Origin: Alphaproteobacteria bacterium
Lineage (GTDB): Bacteria; Pseudomonadota; Alphaproteobacteria; Ferrovibrionales; Ferrovibrionaceae
Length of the DNA stretch: 64,000 bases
Assembly (NCBI GenBank): GCA_947473805.1
Contig: CANJGB010000001.1
Location: 1-64,000 of the forward strand
Direction of reading: 5' to 3'
The notes under the pieces are model-generated. The model worked only from the letters and a program-made list of their open reading frames with translations. It made no database searches and was not told where the DNA came from. The position numbers were made by a program, and so were the translations under genes. Position 1 is the stretch's first letter. Each line of letters opens with the position of its first letter. This document shows, in pieces, positions 9,768-21,179 of the stretch.

Positions 9768-10470
9768 AATTATCCAAGGCGGCGAATTCCGGATCAGCTT
9801 CCCGGAATTTCTGACGGATGCGCTTGATCAGCGCGCGCACGTTCGCGCGATACCCTTCCTCGCCGCTTCCGGCGCGAAAACCCTCGCCACGCACAACATC
9901 ATAGATGCCGCGATAGGGCACGTCGCCGCCCGCGCGCCCGGCCAGCAGCGCCACGACGCGAAACTCGCTCAGCGTCAGCGGAATCACATGCGTCCGCCAC
10001 AGGGCGCGGGCACTGTCGTGATGCAGTTCCAGCGGGCCGAACGTTTCGACCAGCGGGCGCGGCGCTTCGCCCGGCAGCGCCTTGACGCCGTTCAACACCA
10101 GCTTCACACGGTGCAGGATGACCGAAAAACTTTTCGATTTCTCGATGAAGTCGACCGCGCCCAGTTTCAGACCGCGCTCCTCGTAGATTGGCTGCGTCAA
10201 ACCGGTCAGGAACAGCGCGGGTGCCGTCACGCCCTGCTCCCGCAGTTTCTGCAGCAGCTCAGGTCCGTCCAGTTCCGGCATCTGCCAGTCGAGGAGAAGG
10301 ACAGACGCCTGGCCGCTGCCGCTGAAATAGTCGAGCGCCTGGTTGGGACCGTGCAGCGCCTTCACCTGAAGTCCGGCGTCGCCGAGATTGCCGACGAGCG
10401 TCTCAAGGAACAGGGCGTCGTCATCGACAACGGCGATGTCCAGCGGTGCGTCAGGGCTTGCGTCGGTCAT
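9730..10470 (-). CDS. OmpR-type response regulator
   Basis: The 246-residue regulator has a receiver domain with the acidic pair near 16-18, phospho-acceptor Asp61 (LLDWQMPELDG) and Lys111. A winged-helix DNA-binding domain ends in the typical GFGYRWIE. It is the cognate partner of the overlapping kinase gene. Its start overlaps the lipoprotein gene by 20 bases, making a three-gene unit: lipoprotein, regulator, kinase. Confidence 0.9.
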   Translation of the reverse strand: MTDASPDAPLDIAVVDDDALFLETLVGNLGDAGLQVKALHGPNQALDYFSGSGQASVLLLDWQMPELDGPELLQKLREQGVTAPALFLTGLTQPIYEERGLKLGAVDFIEKSKSFSVILHRVKLVLNGVKALPGEAPRPLVETFGPLELHHDSARALWRTHVIPLTLSEFRVVALLAGRAGGDVPYRGIYDVVRGEGFRAGSGEEGYRANVRALIKRIRQKFREADPEFAALDNYAGFGYRWIENP

Positions 10471-10963
10471 TCAGTACTTCCACCAGGCAACGGTCGCGTG
10501 CATCGGCTGAACTCTCTTGTCCGGCGGCCGCATAGTCCAAGGCGTAGAATGCGTTGCGTGACACATCGAGAAAGAACTGCACGTCCAGCCGGCACTGTCC
10601 GGCCTGGTACCGCCAGATTTTTGCAGCCCCAGCGACGCGCTCCGACGCCGGAGGGCCTAACATCGCGGTGGTCTCGTCCTGGCTTAACCCGACCAGCCGC
10701 GGCAGCGGTTCGTCCGGTCGCGGCGTGACAATTATGGGACTGGGCGGAGCCGCGGCGGGCGTCGGTCGGTTGACCGGAACGGGCGGTTTCGCCCGGGGCA
10801 GCGGTACGTTGGCTGCCGCGGTCGGCGGCGGGGGCGCTGGCTCAGGCGCGGCGATGACCACGGGTGGCGTCGCCGCGACGGGCGGCGCGGCCGGCGGGTT
10901 GATCAGGGCGCAACCCGCCACAAGCAGCAGGGCCAAGGGCGCAAGGAGTGAGGGAACTCGCAT
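10451..10963 (-). CDS. Proline-rich lipoprotein
   Basis: The 170-residue product opens with a type II signal peptide (MRVPSLLAPLALLLVAGC, lipobox VAGC). A long Ala/Pro linker follows (about residues 22-85). A short C-terminal domain contains LSQDETTAMLGPP, recalling SmpA/BamE-like motifs. The second ATG (10963) is chosen because it starts the signal peptide; the upstream ATG at 11029 adds unrelated residues. As first gene of the two-component operon it may work in envelope sensing, but this is inference. Confidence 0.75.
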   Translation of the reverse strand: MRVPSLLAPLALLLVAGCALINPPAAPPVAATPPVVIAAPEPAPPPPTAAANVPLPRAKPPVPVNRPTPAAAPPSPIIVTPRPDEPLPRLVGLSQDETTAMLGPPASERVAGAAKIWRYQAGQCRLDVQFFLDVSRNAFYALDYAAAGQESSADARDRCLVEVLNDRRKP

Positions 10964-11124
10964 AGGGGATCGGCGAAAAGCTCCCGTCGGGATGACGTGT
11001 ACACTGTAGCATCCGGTTGAAAACGTCACAGCCCCAAGCCCGGTTCCGGCGCGAATGACGACCTTGGCTGGAAATCTGCCGCTGATCTGCTAGCGTCGCG
11101 CCCACTTTCACGCGTGGGGACCCC

Positions 11125-11571
11125 GTGGCCGACACCAAAACCGCCATTTCGCCCGCCATCGACGATTTTCTGAAACGTCACCGGCGCGCCTATCTTTTCG
11201 TACGTGCTGCCGATGGCAGCGCCCGCGGCTGGCCGCTTACCGCGTTCCATGCCCCCGGCCGGCTGTGGTTCACCACCTACAAGAAAAGCCCGAAAATGGT
11301 CCACGTGAACGCTGCGTCGCAGGCGCTGGTCGCCGTGCTGACCGACGAGGGCGTGGCGCCGGTCTCCTATGTCATCGTCGACGGCGCCCTCACCGTGCGT
11401 GAAATGACGCCCGAACTGGTTGAGTTCGTGATGGCCGCGCGGCCCGACGATGGCCGTCGCATCGAGGCGTCCGAGGCGCGCTACCGGCGCGCCCTGACCG
11501 CCGGCAAGCGTGTGGTGATCGAGGTCGCCCTCGACCGCGCCGAACATTTCACCGTGGCGAAGGGGCGCTAG
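11125..11571 (+). CDS. Pyridoxamine-5'-phosphate-oxidase-like flavin-binding protein
   Basis: The 148-residue protein matches the split-barrel FMN/F420-binding fold (GRLWFTTYKKSPKMVHV and downstream strands). Such proteins use FMN, F420 or haem; the substrate is unknown. GTG at 11125 is the only reasonable start. The gene ends one base before the next ATG, so the two small genes form one transcript lying between the two-component block and metK. Confidence 0.75.
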   Translation: MADTKTAISPAIDDFLKRHRRAYLFVRAADGSARGWPLTAFHAPGRLWFTTYKKSPKMVHVNAASQALVAVLTDEGVAPVSYVIVDGALTVREMTPELVEFVMAARPDDGRRIEASEARYRRALTAGKRVVIEVALDRAEHFTVAKGR

Positions 11572-11572
11572 C

Positions 11573-11929
11573 ATGAGCACCAAGGCCAGCATCGACATGA
11601 GCCCGGCAGAGCGGGTCGCCTTCCTCAAGGCCGGCGATGTCGCCATCGTCTGCGCGCCTACCGCGTCCGGCGGCCTGGTGGCGCGCGTCGCCGCCTATCG
11701 CGCCGAGGGCGAGGATCTTGTCATCGACCTTTCCGGCGCCGCCGCCGCGCTGCCGCAGGTGCCGGGTGCCGTCGCGCTGGTCGACGCCTATCCGACCTAC
11801 GACCAGATCAAGGGCGTGATGCTGCGCGGCGCGCTGGAACAGGGGCCGGCGGCCGGTACCGTACGGCTGCGGACCGAACGCGCCAGCGGTTTTGATTTCG
11901 CCAAGATTCCCAAGGCGCCGGGCAGCTGA
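11573..11929 (+). CDS. Conserved-looking small protein, function unknown
   Basis: The 118-residue soluble protein begins MSTKASIDMSPAERVAFLKA. It reads like a beta-strand domain, possibly another split-barrel protein. It starts one base after the preceding flavin-type gene, so a functional partnership is likely. I recognise no specific family. Confidence 0.65.
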   Translation: MSTKASIDMSPAERVAFLKAGDVAIVCAPTASGGLVARVAAYRAEGEDLVIDLSGAAAALPQVPGAVALVDAYPTYDQIKGVMLRGALEQGPAAGTVRLRTERASGFDFAKIPKAPGS

Positions 11930-11943
11930 AAACGAAGCCGCTG

Positions 11944-11996
11944 TTTGCCTCGGGGCAAATGCAATATTCTTGACCGCATTGGCGATTCTTGCCAAT
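11944..11996 (+). promoter_or_regulatory. metK leader with two hairpins
   Basis: Two perfect hairpins precede metK. TTTGCC-TCGG-GGCAAA lies at 11944-11959 and ATTGGC-(7)-GCCAAT at 11978-11996. TTGACC at 11970-11975 could be a -35 box whose -10 would fall in the second hairpin. Nothing here matches a SAM-sensing riboswitch that I know. Regulatory use is inference. Confidence 0.35.
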
Positions 11997-12034
11997 AAAC
12001 GCCGGCTTTTCATGCCGCTAGGGGGGATACCAGC

Positions 12035-13254
<1,220 letters not shown>

Positions 13255-13258
<4 letters not shown>

Positions 13259-13980
13259 ATCCAGACGACCTGACCGGGCGCCCCGAGGGCGTCCGGTCGC
13301 GCAAGGTTCATGGTCGGCGCCAGGGCCGGCCGCTCCGGCCGGGCCGCAAGGCCCTGCTGGATAATGCGCTGCCGGAAATCGCCCTGCGTCTGCCGGCGCC
13401 CGGCGCCCGGCTCGATCCCGCCACCCTGTTCGATCCGCCGCCCGCCGACCTGTGGCTGGAAATCGGCTTCGGCTCCGGCGAGCATCTCGCCGCCCAGGCC
13501 GCGGCGCACGCGAACATTGGCTTCATCGGCTGCGAGCCGTTCCTCAACGGCGTCACCACCTTCCTGAAACATGCCGCCGACCGCAGCCTGCGCAATGTGC
13601 GGGTGTTCAGCGACGACGCCCGCCTGGTGCTCGAGGCGCTGCCCGATGCCTCCCTCGGCCGCGCCTTCATCCTGCATCCCGACCCGTGGCCGAAGAAGCG
13701 GCACCACCGCCGCCGCATCGTCTCGCAACCCGTGCTGGACGAACTGGCGCGCGTCCTGCGGCCCGGTGCCGAACTGCGCCTCGCCACCGACCATGCCGAA
13801 TACGGCGAGTGGATGCTGGATCAGCTGGCGCAAACGCCGCACTTCAGGCTGGTCGAACAATGGCGCACGCCCGACCGCCCCGACGTCGCCGACTGGCCCA
13901 ATTCCCGTTACGAGCAGAAAGCGCTCAGCGTCGGAATCCCCTGCCTGTACCTGAAATCGGTGCGGCGAGAATCAGCTTGA
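13255..13980 (+). CDS. trmB: tRNA (guanine-N7-)-methyltransferase, probable CTG start
   Basis: TrmB methylates G46 of tRNA using SAM. The SAM-binding motif [10 protein letters not shown], the family signature [14 protein letters not shown] and a C-terminal [10 protein letters not shown] region are all present. The conserved protein begins near [21 protein letters not shown] (about 13297), but no ATG, GTG or TTG exists in frame between the metK stop and well inside the domain. CTG at 13255 overlaps the metK stop as CTGA, and AAGG at 13244-13247 precedes it by seven bases. CTG at 13270 is the alternative. With 13255 the protein has 241 residues, normal for the family. Confidence 0.8.
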
Positions 13981-14004
13981 TACCGGGTCTTTCTTGGTTA
14001 TAGT
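13977..14004 (+). promoter_or_regulatory. Strong candidate promoter for rimP-nusA-infB
   Basis: TTGATA (13977-13982), overlapping the trmB stop, and TATAGT (13999-14004) are 16 bases apart. Transcription would start near 14011, upstream of the terminator-like hairpin at 14051-14072. Confidence 0.6.
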
Positions 14005-14010
14005 GCGCGG

Positions 14011-14101
14011 CACATGACTGGCCCGGTCGGTGATCGGGTGGAACGCTACGAAGGGCCGGTCGGCCCTTTTTTATTTGCCGTTTTTCAGGAGTTGCATCCG
14101 C
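14011..14101 (+). promoter_or_regulatory. rimP leader with attenuator-like terminator
   Basis: The leader from the predicted start to the rimP ATG is about 90 bases. It includes AAGGGCC-GGTC-GGCCCTTTTTTT-like structure at 14051-14072, which is a complete intrinsic terminator placed before the first gene. A leader of this kind before alphaproteobacterial rimP-nusA-infB has been proposed as an attenuator (rimP leader, established literature). NusA, encoded downstream, would be the natural feedback factor; that last point is inference. Confidence 0.6.
14051..14072 (+). terminator. Intrinsic terminator in the rimP leader
   Basis: A GGGCC/GGCCC stem, extendable by two A-T pairs, with loop GGTC is followed by six T. 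It may end metK-trmB transcripts as well as attenuate the rimP transcript. Confidence 0.75.
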
Positions 14102-14590
14102 ATGGATCCGGCCCGGCGTGTCGAGGCGATCATCGCCCCGTCGCTTGAAGCGATGGGGTTCGAGGTCGTGCGCGTGCGCCTGTCCGGTTCGCAGACTCCG
14201 GTACTGCAGGTCATGGCCGAACGTCCCGATGGCACCATGACGATCGAGGATTGCGCCGAGGTCAGCCGTGCGGTGTCCGCCCTGCTCGACGTCGAGGACC
14301 CGATCAAGAGCGCCTACAATCTCGAAGTGTCGTCGCCCGGCATCGACCGGCCGCTGACCCGGCTGCGCGATTACGAACGTTATGCCGGCTTCGAGGCGCG
14401 CATCGAGACGCGCCGCCCGGTCGACGGCCGCAAGCGCTTCCGCGGCAAGCTGCTGGGCATCGACGCGGAAAACATCAAGCTCGCAACCGACACCGGCGAG
14501 GTGCTTCTGCCCTTCGCCGAAATCGATACCGCCAAACTCGTGCTGACCGATGAACTGATCACGGCCAGCCTCAAGCAAAGCAAGCAGTAG
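14102..14590 (+). CDS. rimP: Ribosome maturation factor RimP
   Basis: RimP assists 30S subunit maturation. The 162-residue product shows the family core EVSSPGIDRPLTR and a C-terminal SH3-like domain. The ATG at 14102 follows CAGGAG and removes 24 spurious residues of a longer frame that lies in the leader hairpin. It is the first gene of the rimP-nusA-ylxR-infB unit. Confidence 0.93.
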   Translation: MDPARRVEAIIAPSLEAMGFEVVRVRLSGSQTPVLQVMAERPDGTMTIEDCAEVSRAVSALLDVEDPIKSAYNLEVSSPGIDRPLTRLRDYERYAGFEARIETRRPVDGRKRFRGKLLGIDAENIKLATDTGEVLLPFAEIDTAKLVLTDELITASLKQSKQ

Positions 14591-14606
14591 ACAACAGGAG
14601 CGCCAC

Positions 14607-16139
14607 ATGGCCGTCGTCGAACCCGCTTACAGCATGAACCGCCTGGAGCTTCTCCAGGTCGCCGATGCCGTCGCCCGTGAAAAGTCGATCGAGCGCGACA
14701 CCGTCCTGATGGCGATGGAAGACGCCATCCAGAAGGCGGCGCGCACGCGCTACGGCGCCGAGAACGAGATCGTCGCCGAGATCGACCGCAAGACCGGCGA
14801 AATCCGCCTGGCCCGTCTGCTCAGCGTGGTCGAGCAGATCGAGAACGACGCCATCGAGATCGACCTGACCGAGGCGCAGCGCCGCAACCCCGACGCCCAG
14901 GTCGGCGACAAGATCAGCGAAAGCCTGCCGCCGCTCGAGTTCGGCCGCATCTCGGCCCAGATGGGCAAGCAGGTCATCGTGCAGCGCGTCCGCGAGGCCG
15001 AGCGCGCACGCCAGTACGAAGAGTACAAGAACCGCATCGGCGAGATCGTCAACGGCATCGTCAAGCGCGTCGAATACGGCAACGTCACCGTCGACCTCGG
15101 CCGTGCCGAGGCGGTGGTCCGCCGCGACGAGCTGCTGCCGCGCGAGAATTTCCGCCAGGGCGACCGCATCCGCGCCTACATCTACGACGTGCGCCAGGAG
15201 CAGCGTGGTCCGCAGATCTTCCTGTCGCGCACCCATCCGCAATTCATGGCCCGCCTGTTCGCGCAGGAAGTGCCCGAGGTGTACGACAGCATCATCGAGA
15301 TCAAGTCGGTCGCCCGCGATCCGGGCAGCCGCGCGAAGATCGCGGTGATGTCGAACGACGGCTCGATCGATCCGGTCGGCGCCTGCGTCGGCATGCGCGG
15401 CAGCCGCGTCCAGGCCGTGGTCGGCGAACTGCAGGGCGAGAAGATCGACATCATCCAGTGGTCGGCTGATCCCGCCACCTTCATCGTCAACGCGCTGGCC
15501 CCGGCCGAAGTGGCCAAGGTCGTGCTCGACGAGGATGCGGGCAAGGTCGAGGTCGTGGTCCCCACCGACCAGCTGTCGCTGGCCATCGGCCGCCGCGGCC
15601 AGAACGTCCGCCTCGCCTCGCAGCTCACCGGCTGGGCGATCGACATCCTGACCGAGGACGAGGAGAGCGAGCGTCGCCAGAAGGAATTCAGCGAGCGCAC
15701 CAGCTTCTTCATCGACACCCTTGAACTGGAAGAGACCCTTGCCCAGCTACTGGTCACCGAGGGCTTCGAGAAGGTCGAGGAACTGGCCTACCTGCCGGTC
15801 GAGGAACTGGCCGGGATCGAGGGCCTCGATTCCGACGTGGCCACCGAACTGCATCGCCGCGCGACCGAGTATATCGAGCGCACCAACGCCGAACTCTCGA
15901 ACCGCCGCATCGAACTGGGCGTGACCGACGAGGTCGCGGCGTTCGAGGAGCTGACGCCGGCCCTGCTGGTCAAGCTGGGCGAGGCGGGCGTGAAGACCCT
16001 GGACGATCTGGGCGATCTCGCCGCCGACGAGCTGATCGAGCATGTCGGCAGCGCCGCGCTTACCGAGGACCAGGCCAACGCCATCATCATGAAGGCGCGC
16101 GAGCACTGGTTTGCCGACGAAGTGAAGCCGGAGGCGTAG
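14607..16139 (+). CDS. nusA: Transcription termination/antitermination factor NusA
   Basis: NusA binds RNA polymerase and controls pausing, termination and antitermination. The 510-residue protein has the N-terminal domain (1-125), S1 (about 135-200), two KH domains (about 200-345, [11 protein letters not shown] and [10 protein letters not shown]) and two C-terminal acidic helix-hairpin-helix repeats (about 370-500). The start has AGGAG at good spacing, 16 bases after rimP. Confidence 0.97.
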   Translation: MAVVEPAYSMNRLELLQVADAVAREKSIERDTVLMAMEDAIQKAARTRYGAENEIVAEIDRKTGEIRLARLLSVVEQIENDAIEIDLTEAQRRNPDAQVGDKISESLPPLEFGRISAQMGKQVIVQRVREAERARQYEEYKNRIGEIVNGIVKRVEYGNVTVDLGRAEAVVRRDELLPRENFRQGDRIRAYIYDVRQEQRGPQIFLSRTHPQFMARLFAQEVPEVYDSIIEIKSVARDPGSRAKIAVMSNDGSIDPVGACVGMRGSRVQAVVGELQGEKIDIIQWSADPATFIVNALAPAEVAKVVLDEDAGKVEVVVPTDQLSLAIGRRGQNVRLASQLTGWAIDILTEDEESERRQKEFSERTSFFIDTLELEETLAQLLVTEGFEKVEELAYLPVEELAGIEGLDSDVATELHRRATEYIERTNAELSNRRIELGVTDEVAAFEELTPALLVKLGEAGVKTLDDLGDLAADELIEHVGSAALTEDQANAIIMKAREHWFADEVKPEA

Positions 16140-16146
16140 GACCGGT

Positions 16147-16788
16147 TTGGAGGAGCCCGCACAGGCAGACACTGAACCGGAGGACGGCGAGGACGGCCGC
16201 ACCCGGCGGTGCATCGCCACCGGCGTGGTGCAGGATGCGGAACTGATGGTCCGGTTCGTGACCGGGCCGGACGGCCAGGTCTGGCCCGACGTCCAGGCGA
16301 AGTTGCCGGGGCGCGGCATGTGGGTCACGGCCAGCCGCGCGGCGCTGGCCCAGGCCATGGCGCGCAAGGCCTTTGCCCGGGCCGCCAAGCAGGCGGTCGT
16401 GGTGCCGGCCGATCTGCCGGACAAGGTCGAGGCCCTGCTGGTCCGGCGTTGCATCGACTGGCTGGGCCTGACCAAGGGCGCCGGCCAGGGGGTCAGCGGC
16501 TTCGACAAGGTCAAGGAATGGCTGGCGGCCCGCCGGGCCCGGGTTCTGGTACAGGCCCGCGACGGCAGCCCCGACCAGCGGCGGAAACTATCTACCCTCG
16601 CGCGGGAAATTCCCGTTATCGCCCTTCTGGACGGCGCGGAATTGAGTTTGGCATTGGGCCGCCAAAATGTGATACATGCTGCCCTTTCCTCGGGCCGGCT
16701 AGCCGACCGCTTCCTGATCGAAGCAAGGCGGCTGGCTGGATTTCGCGAGCCGGAAACGGCCGCCGGCCCGCAGTTGGAGACCGAATGA
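16147..16788 (+). CDS. ylxR: YlxR-type RNA-binding protein with C-terminal L7Ae-like domain
   Basis: The 213-residue protein starts with the YlxR (DUF448) fold, marked by RRCIATG and [12 protein letters not shown]. It continues with a second domain (about 115-200) that resembles the separate YlxQ/L7Ae-like proteins of Firmicutes. This fused form is usual in alphaproteobacteria. The start is TTG at 16147. The stop overlaps the infB ATG (ATGA), indicating coupled translation between nusA and infB. Confidence 0.85.
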   Translation: MEEPAQADTEPEDGEDGRTRRCIATGVVQDAELMVRFVTGPDGQVWPDVQAKLPGRGMWVTASRAALAQAMARKAFARAAKQAVVVPADLPDKVEALLVRRCIDWLGLTKGAGQGVSGFDKVKEWLAARRARVLVQARDGSPDQRRKLSTLAREIPVIALLDGAELSLALGRQNVIHAALSSGRLADRFLIEARRLAGFREPETAAGPQLETE

Positions 16789-19427
16789 GCGAAGCGAACA
16801 AGCCGGGCAGCGACAACGCCGGGAATGCCCCGCGCCGGCTGGAAATGAAGAAGACCGTCGAAACTGCCCAGGTGCGGCAGAGCTTTAGCCATGGCCGCTC
16901 CAAGGCCGTGACGGTCGAGGTCAAGAAGAAGCGCATTGTCGCCCCGGCGCCTGGCGCCGCCGCATCCGCCGCGGCCGCGCCCCGCCCGGCAACGCCTGCC
17001 CCCGCCGCACCCGCGCCCGAGGCGCCGAAACTGGCCGTCGCCGCCGCGGCCGCGCCGGCGCCGGCAGCTCCCGCCGCCCGGCCCCAGGCCAAGGGTGGCA
17101 TGGTCCTCCGCCAGCTGACCGAGGAAGAAAAGGTCGCCCGCCAGCGCGCGCTGGCCGATTCCAAGGTCGCCGCCGAGATCGCCCGCAAGCGCGCCGAGGA
17201 GGATGCGGTCCGCCGCGCCGCCGACGAGCGGCGCATGGCCGTCGAGCGCGAGGCCGCCGCCAAGCGCCTGGCCGAGGAAGATGCCCGCCGCAAGCAGGAC
17301 GAGGAAACCCGCCGCAAGGCCGAGGATGATGCCGCCCGCCGCCTGCAGGCCGAAAATCCCGGCGCCGTCGCTGCCGCGCCTGCCGCTGCAGCTACCGCCA
17401 CCGCGGCGACGACACCTGTCGCCCGCACCGCCGCCGAGGAAGAGGAAGAGCGCGCGCGCAAGCGCCGCGCCACGCTCGCCGTACCGGCGCGCCCCACCGT
17501 CAGTCCCGGCAAGAGCAAGACCGACGACCAGCGCCGTCGTGGCAAGCTGACCATTTCGCGCGCCCTGGACGAGAACGAGCGTGTTCGCTCGCTCGCCGCC
17601 TATCGCCGTGCGATCGAGCGCGAGAAGCGCCACAACCAGCAGGCCCATTCGAACGAGCCGCCGAAGAAGGTCGTGCGCGACGTCGTGGTGCCCGAGAGCA
17701 TCACCGTGCAGGACCTGGCTAACCGCATGGCCGAGCGCGCCGTCGACGTCATCAAGGCGTTGATGAAGATGGGCGTGATGGCCACCGTCAACCAGGCCAT
17801 CGACGCGGATACCGCCGAACTGCTCGTCACCGAGTTCGGCCACAACCTGACCCGTATCGCGGAGTCCGACGTCGAGATCGGCCTGGTCGGCGACGCCGAC
17901 ACCGACGAGGCGAAGATCCCCCGCCCGCCGGTCGTGACCATCATGGGTCACGTCGACCACGGCAAGACCTCGCTGCTCGACGCGCTGCGCGCCACCGATG
18001 TGGCCGGCGGCGAAGCAGGCGGCATTACCCAGCATATCGGCGCCTATCAGGTCGAGCTGAAGTCCGGCAAGAAGATCACCTTCCTCGACACCCCGGGCCA
18101 CGAGGCGTTCACCGCCATGCGTGCGCGCGGCGGCCGGGCCGCCGACCTTGTCGTGCTGGTGGTTGCCGCCGACGACAGCGTCATGCCGCAGACGGTCGAG
18201 GCCATCCGCCATGCCAAGGCGGCGGGCGTGCCGATCATCGTCGCCGTCAACAAGATCGACAAGCCGGGCGCCGACCCGACCAAGGTGCGCCGCGAACTGC
18301 TGCAGCACGAGATCGCGGTCGAGGAAATGGGCGGCGAAACCCTCTCGGTCAACGTTTCGGCGAAGACCCGCGAAGGTCTCGACAAGCTGGAAGAAACGAT
18401 TCTTCTCCAGGCCGAACTGCTCGACATCAAGGCCAACCCCGACCGCAACGCCGAAGGCGTCATCATCGAGGCCAAGCTCGATCGCGGTCGTGGCCCGGTT
18501 GCGACGCTGCTGGTCCAGCGCGGCACGCTCAAGATCGGCGACATCGTCGTGGCCGGCTCCGAATGGGGTCGTGTCCGCGCCCTGGTCGATGACCATGCGC
18601 GCAACGTCACCACCGCCGGCCCGGCCGTGCCGGTGGAAATTCTCGGTCTGGGCGGCGTGCCCGAGGCCGGTGACGAATTCCAGGTGGTCGAGAGCGACGC
18701 GCGCGCCCGCGAGGTGGTCGAGTTCCGCCAGCGCCGTTCGCGCGACGCCCGTGCCGTAACCGGCGCGCGCGGCACGATGGAACAGATGTTCGCCCGCGTG
18801 AAGGCAGGCGAGACCAACGACCTGCCGGTGGTGATCAAGGCCGACGTACAGGGCACGGTCGAGGCCATTATCGGCTCGGCGCAGAAGCTCTCGAACGACG
18901 AGGTCTCGGTCCGTGTGCTGCATGCCGCTGTCGGCGGCATCACCGAGTCCGACGTCATCCTGGCCCAGGCCTCGAAGGCGCTGATCATCGGTTTCAACGT
19001 CCGCGCCAACAAGCAGGCGCGCGACCTTGCCACCCGCGATGGCGTCGACATCCGCTACTACTCGATCATCTACAACGTGATCGACGATCTGCGCGCGATG
19101 CTGACGGGCCTGCTGGCCCCGGAGGAGCGCGAGAAGTTCCTCGGCCTCGCCGAGATCCGCCAGGTGTTCGAGATCACCAAGACCGGCAAGGTCGCCGGTT
19201 GCATGATCACCGATGGCATGGTCAAGCGCGGCGCCAAGGTGCGCCTGCTGCGCGACAACGTCGTTATCCACGAGGGCACGCTCTCGACATTGCGCCGCTT
19301 CAAGGACGAAGTGCGCGAGGTCAAGGGCGGCATGGAGTGCGGCATGGCCTTCGAGAATTACGAGGACATCAAGGTAGGCGACCAGATCGAGTGCTTCGAG
19401 CTGGAGCAGGTGGCGCGTACGCTCTGA
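16785..19427 (+). CDS. infB: Translation initiation factor IF-2
   Basis: IF-2 brings initiator tRNA to the 30S subunit. The 880-residue protein has a long Ala/Pro- and charged Glu/Arg/Lys-rich N-terminal extension (about 1-300). The GTPase domain shows [20 protein letters not shown] and NKID, and beta-barrel and C-terminal domains follow. ATG at 16785 is set by the ATGA overlap with ylxR. A longer open frame upstream is only an out-of-frame shadow of ylxR. Confidence 0.97.
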   Translation: MSEANKPGSDNAGNAPRRLEMKKTVETAQVRQSFSHGRSKAVTVEVKKKRIVAPAPGAAASAAAAPRPATPAPAAPAPEAPKLAVAAAAAPAPAAPAARPQAKGGMVLRQLTEEEKVARQRALADSKVAAEIARKRAEEDAVRRAADERRMAVEREAAAKRLAEEDARRKQDEETRRKAEDDAARRLQAENPGAVAAAPAAAATATAATTPVARTAAEEEEERARKRRATLAVPARPTVSPGKSKTDDQRRRGKLTISRALDENERVRSLAAYRRAIEREKRHNQQAHSNEPPKKVVRDVVVPESITVQDLANRMAERAVDVIKALMKMGVMATVNQAIDADTAELLVTEFGHNLTRIAESDVEIGLVGDADTDEAKIPRPPVVTIMGHVDHGKTSLLDALRATDVAGGEAGGITQHIGAYQVELKSGKKITFLDTPGHEAFTAMRARGGRAADLVVLVVAADDSVMPQTVEAIRHAKAAGVPIIVAVNKIDKPGADPTKVRRELLQHEIAVEEMGGETLSVNVSAKTREGLDKLEETILLQAELLDIKANPDRNAEGVIIEAKLDRGRGPVATLLVQRGTLKIGDIVVAGSEWGRVRALVDDHARNVTTAGPAVPVEILGLGGVPEAGDEFQVVESDARAREVVEFRQRRSRDARAVTGARGTMEQMFARVKAGETNDLPVVIKADVQGTVEAIIGSAQKLSNDEVSVRVLHAAVGGITESDVILAQASKALIIGFNVRANKQARDLATRDGVDIRYYSIIYNVIDDLRAMLTGLLAPEEREKFLGLAEIRQVFEITKTGKVAGCMITDGMVKRGAKVRLLRDNVVIHEGTLSTLRRFKDEVREVKGGMECGMAFENYEDIKVGDQIECFELEQVARTL

Positions 19428-19493
19428 CGCGCGCCTGCGTCTGACTTTACCTCCTGACGAACGGGCGGGGCCGCACGCGGCCTCGGGTGGCCA

Positions 19494-19928
19494 ATGTCGC
19501 AACGCAAGTCTTCATCCACGGAATCGGCCCGCGCGCCGTCGCAGCGCCAGCTGCGCGTGGGCGAGGAAATCCGCCACGCGTTGAGCGAGGCGTTCATGCG
19601 CGCCGACTTCCGCGATCCCGACCTCCAGGGCCTCAACGTGACCGTGGCCGAGGTGCGCGTCAGCCCCGACCTGCAGAACGCCACGGCCTTCGTCATGCCG
19701 CTGGGCGGCGGCGACGTGACCAAGGTGGTCGCCGGGCTGAACCGCGCCGCGGCCTATGTGCGCTCGCAGGTCGCCAGCCGCATGCAGCTGCGCCGGGCAC
19801 CGCGCATCGACTTCAAGGCCGACCTCAGTTTCGAGCGGGCCGAGGCGATCAACCGCCTGCTGCACCGGCCCGACGTCGCCGCGGACCTGAAAACGCCGGA
19901 CGACGAAGACCCGGCCGATGGGACGTAA
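19494..19928 (+). CDS. rbfA: 30S ribosome-binding factor A
   Basis: RbfA is a KH-type cold-shock factor for 30S maturation. The 144-residue product contains RVGEEIRHALSEAF, VTVAEVRVSPDLQNA and RRAPRIDFKAD. The C-terminus is acidic. It starts 66 bases after infB and overlaps truB by 11 bases. Confidence 0.94.
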   Translation: MSQRKSSSTESARAPSQRQLRVGEEIRHALSEAFMRADFRDPDLQGLNVTVAEVRVSPDLQNATAFVMPLGGGDVTKVVAGLNRAAAYVRSQVASRMQLRRAPRIDFKADLSFERAEAINRLLHRPDVAADLKTPDDEDPADGT

Positions 19929-20814
19929 ACGCCGGGGCCTTCCGCTCAACGGCTGGCTGATCATCGACAAGGACAGCGGCCTGACCTCTGCCAATGTGGT
20001 GGCACGGGTCCGCCACCTCACCGGCGCGGCCAAGGCCGGCCATGCCGGCACGCTGGACCCGCTGGCCACCGGCATCCTGCCGGTGGCGCTGGGCGAGGCG
20101 ACCAAGACCGTCGCTTACGTGCAGGACGGCGCCAAGACCTACCGGTTCACCGTCCGCTGGGGCGAGGAACGCGCCACCGACGATACCGAGGGCGAGGTGA
20201 CCAAGACCTCCTCCAACCGGCCCGCCGAGGCCGACATCCTGGCCGCCCTGCCGGCCTTTACCGGCGTCATCCAGCAGGTCCCGCCGGCCTATTCGGCCAT
20301 CAAGCTGGACGGCGAGCGGGCCTACGACCTGGCCCGGGCCGGCGAGGTGGTGGAAATCGCGTCTAGGCCGATCCGCATCGACCGTTTCGACCTGGTCCGG
20401 GTAATCGACCGGGATTCCGCCGAATTCGAGGTCGATTGCGGCAAGGGCGCCTATGTCCGGGCGCTGGCCCGCGACCTCGGCCGCCGGCTGGACTGCCTCG
20501 GCCATATCAGCGTCCTGCGCCGCACCCGGGTCGGCCCGTACCGCGAGGCGGGGGCTTTTTCACTGGCCAAGCTGGCGGAACTGTGCCAAAACCCCGCGCC
20601 TGTCGAGTACTTGCTTCCGGTCGAGACCGCGCTGGACGACATCCCGGCCCTGGCCGTGACCGGACCCCAGGCTGAGCGTTTGCATAACGGTCAGTCGATC
20701 ATGGTGCTCGATGCCACCGACGGCCCTGCTTTCGTCAAGAATGCAGGGCGGCCTGTAGCGCTCGCCGAGGTGGCGGGCGGTGAGGTCAGGCCGGTGCGCG
20801 TGTTTAACCTCTAG
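19918..20814 (+). CDS. truB: tRNA pseudouridine-55 synthase
   Basis: TruB makes psi-55 in the T-loop of tRNA. The catalytic-Asp motif is [20 protein letters not shown], within 298 residues of normal length. A C-terminal PUA-like region follows. The start lies inside the rbfA end, typical of this cluster. Confidence 0.96.
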   Translation: MGRKRRGLPLNGWLIIDKDSGLTSANVVARVRHLTGAAKAGHAGTLDPLATGILPVALGEATKTVAYVQDGAKTYRFTVRWGEERATDDTEGEVTKTSSNRPAEADILAALPAFTGVIQQVPPAYSAIKLDGERAYDLARAGEVVEIASRPIRIDRFDLVRVIDRDSAEFEVDCGKGAYVRALARDLGRRLDCLGHISVLRRTRVGPYREAGAFSLAKLAELCQNPAPVEYLLPVETALDDIPALAVTGPQAERLHNGQSIMVLDATDGPAFVKNAGRPVALAEVAGGEVRPVRVFNL

Positions 20815-20830
20815 CCATCGGGAGAATACG

Positions 20831-21100
20831 ATGTCGATTTCGGCCGAGCGCAAACAGGCGCTCATCAAGGAATATGCGGCCAAGGACGGCGATACCGGCT
20901 CTGCGGAAGTGCAGATCGCCATCCAGACCGAGCGGATCAACAACCTGACCGAACACTTCAAGGGCCACGTGAAGGATATCCATTCGCGTCGCGGCCTCCT
21001 GATGCTGGTCAGCAAGCGCCGCCGCCTGCTCGACTATCTCGCGGGCAAGGACAAGGCCCGCTACGAAGCCGTCATCAAGCGGCTGGGCATCCGCAAGTAA
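20831..21100 (+). CDS. rpsO: Ribosomal protein S15
   Basis: The 89-residue S15 binds 16S rRNA helices in the 30S platform. Family landmarks are [21 protein letters not shown] and [22 protein letters not shown] at 20831 follows GGGAG. It lies 16 bases after truB and upstream of pnp, the standard rpsO-pnp pair. Confidence 0.97.
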   Translation: MSISAERKQALIKEYAAKDGDTGSAEVQIAIQTERINNLTEHFKGHVKDIHSRRGLLMLVSKRRRLLDYLAGKDKARYEAVIKRLGIRK

Positions 21101-21179
21101 TCATCAGTGGAACATTGGGTTCGCCCCCGAGACCGAGACGCCGCGAACCGCATGGGGAAACTGCCGGCCGGCCTGGCTC

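Noticed and set aside
11930-12034. SAM riboswitch before metK
   Set aside because: The two hairpins do not match any SAM, SAM-II, SAM-V or SAM/SAH consensus I can recall.
15747-19502. A 1251-codon open frame on the minus strand opposite nusA-infB
   Set aside because: It is an antisense shadow produced by GC-rich third positions; composition is low-complexity and the plus-strand genes are certain.
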